From assembly GCA_031280335.1 (NCBI GenBank), contig JAITGZ010000184.1, positions 1-9,222 on the forward strand: a stretch of DNA of 9,222 bases, given 5' to 3'. This document shows, one piece after another, positions 5,977-9,222 of the stretch. The DNA is from Deltaproteobacteria bacterium. GTDB taxonomy: Bacteria; Desulfobacterota; Desulfovibrionia; Desulfovibrionales; Desulfovibrionaceae. The notes beneath the pieces are model-generated. The model had not been told where the DNA came from and searched no databases. It was given only the letters and a program-made list of their open reading frames with translations. Position 1 is the stretch's first letter. Every line of letters begins with the position of its first letter. The position numbers and the translations under genes were made by a program.

Positions 5977-7440
5977 ATGTCCTCTTTATCCGATGCCCGG
6001 CCCGAGGCCGCTCCGCAAACAGACAAAGCGCAGCCCGGCGCGCCGGGGCGTATGGCAGCCATGAACATGGTGTCTGAAGCAGGGGATGATGCGCAAGAAG
6101 ACGGTTTGGCCAAAATTTCCGCCAATCCGCTGGCCGAGGCCTTCAGCCGTAAAATGGCCGTACACGCGGGCATGGGCGGCCTGCCCGTCGCCCCTGAGGA
6201 CCTGGCCGCCACGGCCGGGCGTTTGCGTCAGACTCGGCGCGGCGAGCCGGGAGTGGCCTATGTGCATCTGCCCTACTGTGAAAGCAAGTGCCTGTACTGC
6301 GGCTTTTTTGGGGGCAAATACACGGAAGAGGCGGGCGCGGCCTATGTGGAGGCGCTCATCGGCGAAATAGAGGCCGACAAAGACCTGCCTTGCGTCGCCT
6401 CCGCCCCGGTGCGCGCCCTGTACCTGGGGGGCGGCACCCCCACCGCCTTGCGGGCGGGCGAGCTGGAGCGCCTTCTGCGCGCCCTGCGCCGCTCCCTGCC
6501 TCTGGCCGATGACTGCGAAATTACCGTGGAAGGCCGCACGCACAACTTCGGCCGGGATAAGATGGAAGCCTGCCTTGAGGCCGGGGCCAACCGCTTCTCC
6601 CTGGGCGTGCAAAGTTTCAATACCCGGATACGGCGCGGTCTGGGCCGCATCAGCGACCAGACGGCAACAGTGCGCCATCTGCGTGAGCTTTGCTCTTATG
6701 AGCGGGCGGCCGTGGTCATTGACATGATTTACGGCCTGCCGGGGCAGAGCCTGAGCGACTGGGAGGACGACCTGCGCCTTTTTCTGGACCTGCCTCTGGA
6801 CGGGGTGGATATCTACCAGCTTAACATTTTTACAGGCAGCCCCCTGGCCGAGGCAGTGGAATCGGGACGGGTCCGGCCCGCCGCGCCGTTGTCCCGGCAG
6901 GGGGAGTTTTTTGAAAAAGGGGCTCTTCTGCTGGATAAAGCCGGATGCCGCAGACTTTCTTCAAGCCACTGGGGACGCACTCCACGCGAGCGGAATTTAT
7001 ATAACCCCCTGGTCAAAAGCCAGGCGGACTGCCTGCACTACGGCGCCGGAGCGGGGGGCTTTTTGCACGGATATTTCATGGCCAACCTGCGCGGCGTCCC
7101 CCAATACATCGCGCAGGCGCGCGAGGGCGCAAAACCCCTGGCCATGCTGGCGGCGGCTGCGGGGCACAGAGCCGCGCTACGCGTCATCCTGGGGCAGATG
7201 GAGCTGTGCCGCCTGAATCTGGATGAGCTGGGCGCGGCCCTGCGCTCCGACCGGCAAAACCCGCCCATGGACGCTTACGCCCTGTACGCGCCTTTGTTGG
7301 ATAACTGGCAAAAGGCCGGGCTGATTCTCATGAACGGCCCTTGGATGGAACTGACCATTGCTGGGCAGTTCTGGAACGTCAACATCACGCGCGCCTTGAT
7401 TGGCCGGCTGCGTCATATAAATAGGGAGCGTAGTCAATAA
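5977..7440 (+). CDS. hutW: HutW/ChuW-family radical SAM enzyme, anaerobic heme degradation
   Basis: I choose the ATG at 5977 (487 residues) because AAGGTGG lies 5 bases before it; the GTG at 5968 is part of that site. The protein is related to HemN. It has the radical-SAM cluster motif CESKCLYC (Cys101, 105, 108), then LYLGGGTPTA (148-157) for SAM binding, EITVEGR, and QSFNTRIRRGLGR. The downstream segment SSHWGRTPRERNLYN (His331-Trp332) is what I recognise as typical of ChuW/HutW rather than coproporphyrinogen dehydrogenase. ChuW of E. coli O157 opens heme without oxygen, giving anaerobilin and free iron, in the cytoplasm. The first 80 or so residues before the radical-SAM core include a polar, probably disordered tail. 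The stop overlaps the receptor start by one base (TAATG), so the two are co-translated, which supports a role in heme-iron use. HemN is the main alternative. Confidence 0.85.
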   Translation: MSSLSDARPEAAPQTDKAQPGAPGRMAAMNMVSEAGDDAQEDGLAKISANPLAEAFSRKMAVHAGMGGLPVAPEDLAATAGRLRQTRRGEPGVAYVHLPYCESKCLYCGFFGGKYTEEAGAAYVEALIGEIEADKDLPCVASAPVRALYLGGGTPTALRAGELERLLRALRRSLPLADDCEITVEGRTHNFGRDKMEACLEAGANRFSLGVQSFNTRIRRGLGRISDQTATVRHLRELCSYERAAVVIDMIYGLPGQSLSDWEDDLRLFLDLPLDGVDIYQLNIFTGSPLAEAVESGRVRPAAPLSRQGEFFEKGALLLDKAGCRRLSSSHWGRTPRERNLYNPLVKSQADCLHYGAGAGGFLHGYFMANLRGVPQYIAQAREGAKPLAMLAAAAGHRAALRVILGQMELCRLNLDELGAALRSDRQNPPMDAYALYAPLLDNWQKAGLILMNGPWMELTIAGQFWNVNITRALIGRLRHINRERSQ

Positions 7441-9222
7441 TGAGCATGCACAAAAAATATTTCATCCGCAAAACCCGCCTTGCCCTGGCCGCCTGCCTGC
7501 TGCTCGGTCCGGTCGCCTTTGCGCCCGCCGCCCGCGCGGCGGAAAGCGCCGTGGTATCGGGGCATGAAATTGTGGTAACCGCCACCCGCGCGGAGCGGGA
7601 AAGCTTTAATGTGCCTTCTTCCGTTGATGTGGTGGATAATAAAGAGATGGGGCGGACGCCGCGCGGCACCATTGCCGAGCAGCTGCAGGATGTGCCGGGC
7701 ATTGAGGTTACGGACGGCGGCATGGGCGGCGGGGCCAAGAGGGTGCAGATACGCGGCGAGAGTCCGGCCCGTGTGCTCATACTCATTGACGGCATGAAAA
7801 TCTCCGAGCAAAAGTCCATGGAAGGCAGCATGATCATGATCGACCCGCTCAATGTGGAGCGGGTGGAGGTTATTAAAGGCCCGGCCTCGGTTCTGTACGG
7901 CTCGGAGGCCATCGGCGGCGTGGTCAACATCATCACCAAAAAGGGCGGGGATCGGCCCGTGCAGGGTGCTGTGGCCGTTACCGGCGATACCTCCAACGAC
8001 TCCATAAGTCCTTATCTTTCCCTGTACGGCGCTTATGAAGGCTTCAGCTACCGCGCTGCCGGCGATTATACGGACGCGGGCGACAAACGCGGCAGTTCCG
8101 AACCTGTGGAAAACAGCGGCTACAGGCAGAGAAACGCCTCGGCCTATCTGGATTACGCCTGGACGCGCGGCAAGGCAGGCTTCGGCTACGACCATTTCTG
8201 GAGCCGCATCCACATACCCGGCGCTGATTCCGGCGATGCGCATGTGGAGCTGGATCTGCCCAAGTGGCAGCGCGACCGCTATTACGGCTTTCTGGAACTG
8301 AACCAGCTTTCGGACCGGCTGCCCAAGATTAGGCTGGTGGCCTTTGTGCAGGAGACGCGCAAGGATTTTTATAACGACATCACCGTCAATACGCGCACCC
8401 CCGCAGGCCCCGGATATATGATCATGGACGTGTGGCAGCACCCCTTTACCCTGAACGAGCAGCGCTCTTACGGGGGCACTTTGCAGGCGGACTGGACGGT
8501 GGGGGACCACTACCTGATCACCGGCGCGGATTACCTGTATGACGATCTCAAGGCCACGGATGACCGCCTGGGCCGGGTGAAAATAACCCAGTATATTCCT
8601 CCTTTATTTGCGCCCAATGTAATCGCCGACACCTCCACCCGCGACCTTTACAACTATGAGGCCTACCAGCAGACCCTGGCCCTTTTCGTCCAGGATGAAT
8701 GGACCTTTCACCCCGACTGGACCCTGACCGCCGGGCTGCGTTTCACCCTTCTTGAATCCTCCCTGCACGGCAACAACAACCCCGCCCTGAGTACGGGAAC
8801 CGACCGGGACAGCCACCCCACCGCCAGCCTGGGGCTGGTTTACGCCGGTTTAAAAGACTGGCGGCTGCGCCTCAATTACGCCCAGGGCTACCGCTACCCC
8901 CTGCTGAACCAGCTTTACATCGGCACCACCCACGGCGGCAGCGGCACGGCCTACCCCAACCCGAAGCTCAAGCCTGAAACCTCGCAGAACTTTGAGGCGG
9001 GCGCGCGCTACAGCGCGGGGGGACTCAGCGCTGATCTGTCCCTGTATTACAACCGGGCGCGCAACTACATCAGCATGCGCCCCATACCGGGCACAAGCGA
9101 CGCCATTTTCTCCAATGTGGGCCGGGCGGAGACCGGCGGGGCCGAACTGACCCTGGGCTACACCCTGCCCGTTGGCCTTGAGCCTTACCTCAGCGGGGCC
9201 TATATGCGCCGCGTCTTTGATT
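7440..9222 (+). CDS. TonB-dependent outer-membrane receptor, probably for heme (partial, C-terminus beyond window)
   Basis: 594 codons are visible and the frame is open at the right edge. The ATG shares a base with the hutW stop; GGGAG lies 11 bases upstream. A signal peptide (MSMHKKYFIRKTRL, hydrophobic core, cleavage near ARA-AE at 33) is followed by a TonB box EIVVTATR (43-50). The plug domain includes IAEQLQDVPGIEV, VQIRGE, VLILIDGMK, VERVEVIKGPASVLYGSEAIGGVVNIIT. The beta-barrel then begins. In the barrel, YRYP (484-487) stands where heme receptors have FRAP, and NPKLKPE starts at 507; His498 lies between them, as does the heme-ligand His in ShuA/HmuR-type receptors. With hutW next to it, heme is the likeliest substrate, though a siderophore or cobalamin receptor is possible. 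The protein would import its ligand across the outer membrane using TonB energy. Confidence 0.9.
   Translation, partial: MSMHKKYFIRKTRLALAACLLLGPVAFAPAARAAESAVVSGHEIVVTATRAERESFNVPSSVDVVDNKEMGRTPRGTIAEQLQDVPGIEVTDGGMGGGAKRVQIRGESPARVLILIDGMKISEQKSMEGSMIMIDPLNVERVEVIKGPASVLYGSEAIGGVVNIITKKGGDRPVQGAVAVTGDTSNDSISPYLSLYGAYEGFSYRAAGDYTDAGDKRGSSEPVENSGYRQRNASAYLDYAWTRGKAGFGYDHFWSRIHIPGADSGDAHVELDLPKWQRDRYYGFLELNQLSDRLPKIRLVAFVQETRKDFYNDITVNTRTPAGPGYMIMDVWQHPFTLNEQRSYGGTLQADWTVGDHYLITGADYLYDDLKATDDRLGRVKITQYIPPLFAPNVIADTSTRDLYNYEAYQQTLALFVQDEWTFHPDWTLTAGLRFTLLESSLHGNNNPALSTGTDRDSHPTASLGLVYAGLKDWRLRLNYAQGYRYPLLNQLYIGTTHGGSGTAYPNPKLKPETSQNFEAGARYSAGGLSADLSLYYNRARNYISMRPIPGTSDAIFSNVGRAETGGAELTLGYTLPVGLEPYLSGAYMRRVFD

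Noticed and set aside
5986..6678. 230-codon open frame on the minus strand
   Set aside because: Antisense to hutW, whose radical-SAM motifs are clear in the plus frame.
5977..7440. Oxygen-independent coproporphyrinogen III dehydrogenase (HemN)
   Set aside because: The radical-SAM core is shared, but the SSHWGRTPRERNLYN segment and the coupling to a TonB-dependent receptor favour HutW/ChuW.
7434..8510. 358-codon and 206-codon (7385-8005) open frames on the minus strand
   Set aside because: Both lie opposite the TonB-dependent receptor with its signal peptide, TonB box and plug motifs. They are composition shadows.

Overview
The window is GC-rich, tightly packed bacterial DNA. The gene content fits an anaerobic Gram-negative bacterium: a TonB-dependent outer-membrane receptor, an oxygen-independent radical-SAM heme-degrading enzyme and a type III-A CRISPR system. 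One AT-rich site resembles the Fur box described for Desulfovibrio. My best guess is Desulfovibrionaceae (Desulfovibrionia), but no rRNA or other marker gene is present, so this is an inference.

Layout. (1) Positions 1-4274, minus strand: the first part of a type III-A (Csm) CRISPR effector operon, read right to left as cas10/csm1, csm2, csm3, csm4. csm4 runs off the left edge; csm5, csm6, cas6 and any array would lie outside the window. (2) Positions 4275-4503: a divergent regulatory region with a perfect 7+3+7 palindrome overlapping AT-rich promoter-like sequence, and a hairpin that would bury the ribosome binding site of the rightward gene. (3) Positions 4504-5340, plus strand: a membrane-anchored alpha/beta hydrolase (lipase/esterase type), followed by a strong intrinsic terminator. 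(4) Positions 5386-5976: about 590 bases with no credible gene. It starts with a Fur-box-like site overlapping a -35-like TTGACA, then holds a dense series of perfect inverted repeats, including a 12-bp and a 17-bp stem. A degenerate copy of the first large palindrome lies near the hydrolase-distal end, so part of this may be an inserted repeat element. (5) Positions 5977-9222, plus strand: hutW/chuW-type anaerobic heme degradation enzyme, overlapping by one base (TAATG) a TonB-dependent receptor that continues past the right edge.

How the genes work together. The Csm proteins form a crRNA-guided RNA-targeting complex. Cas10 keeps both its HD nuclease motif and its GGDD cyclase motif, and Csm3 keeps its RNA-cleaving aspartate, so the complex looks fully active. 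The hutW-receptor pair looks like an iron/heme acquisition operon: the receptor imports heme (or another iron compound) and the radical-SAM enzyme opens the porphyrin without oxygen to release iron. The hydrolase has no evident link to either system. No wholly new system is evident; the most unusual parts are the hairpin-rich intergenic segment and the two regulatory structures around position 4400.
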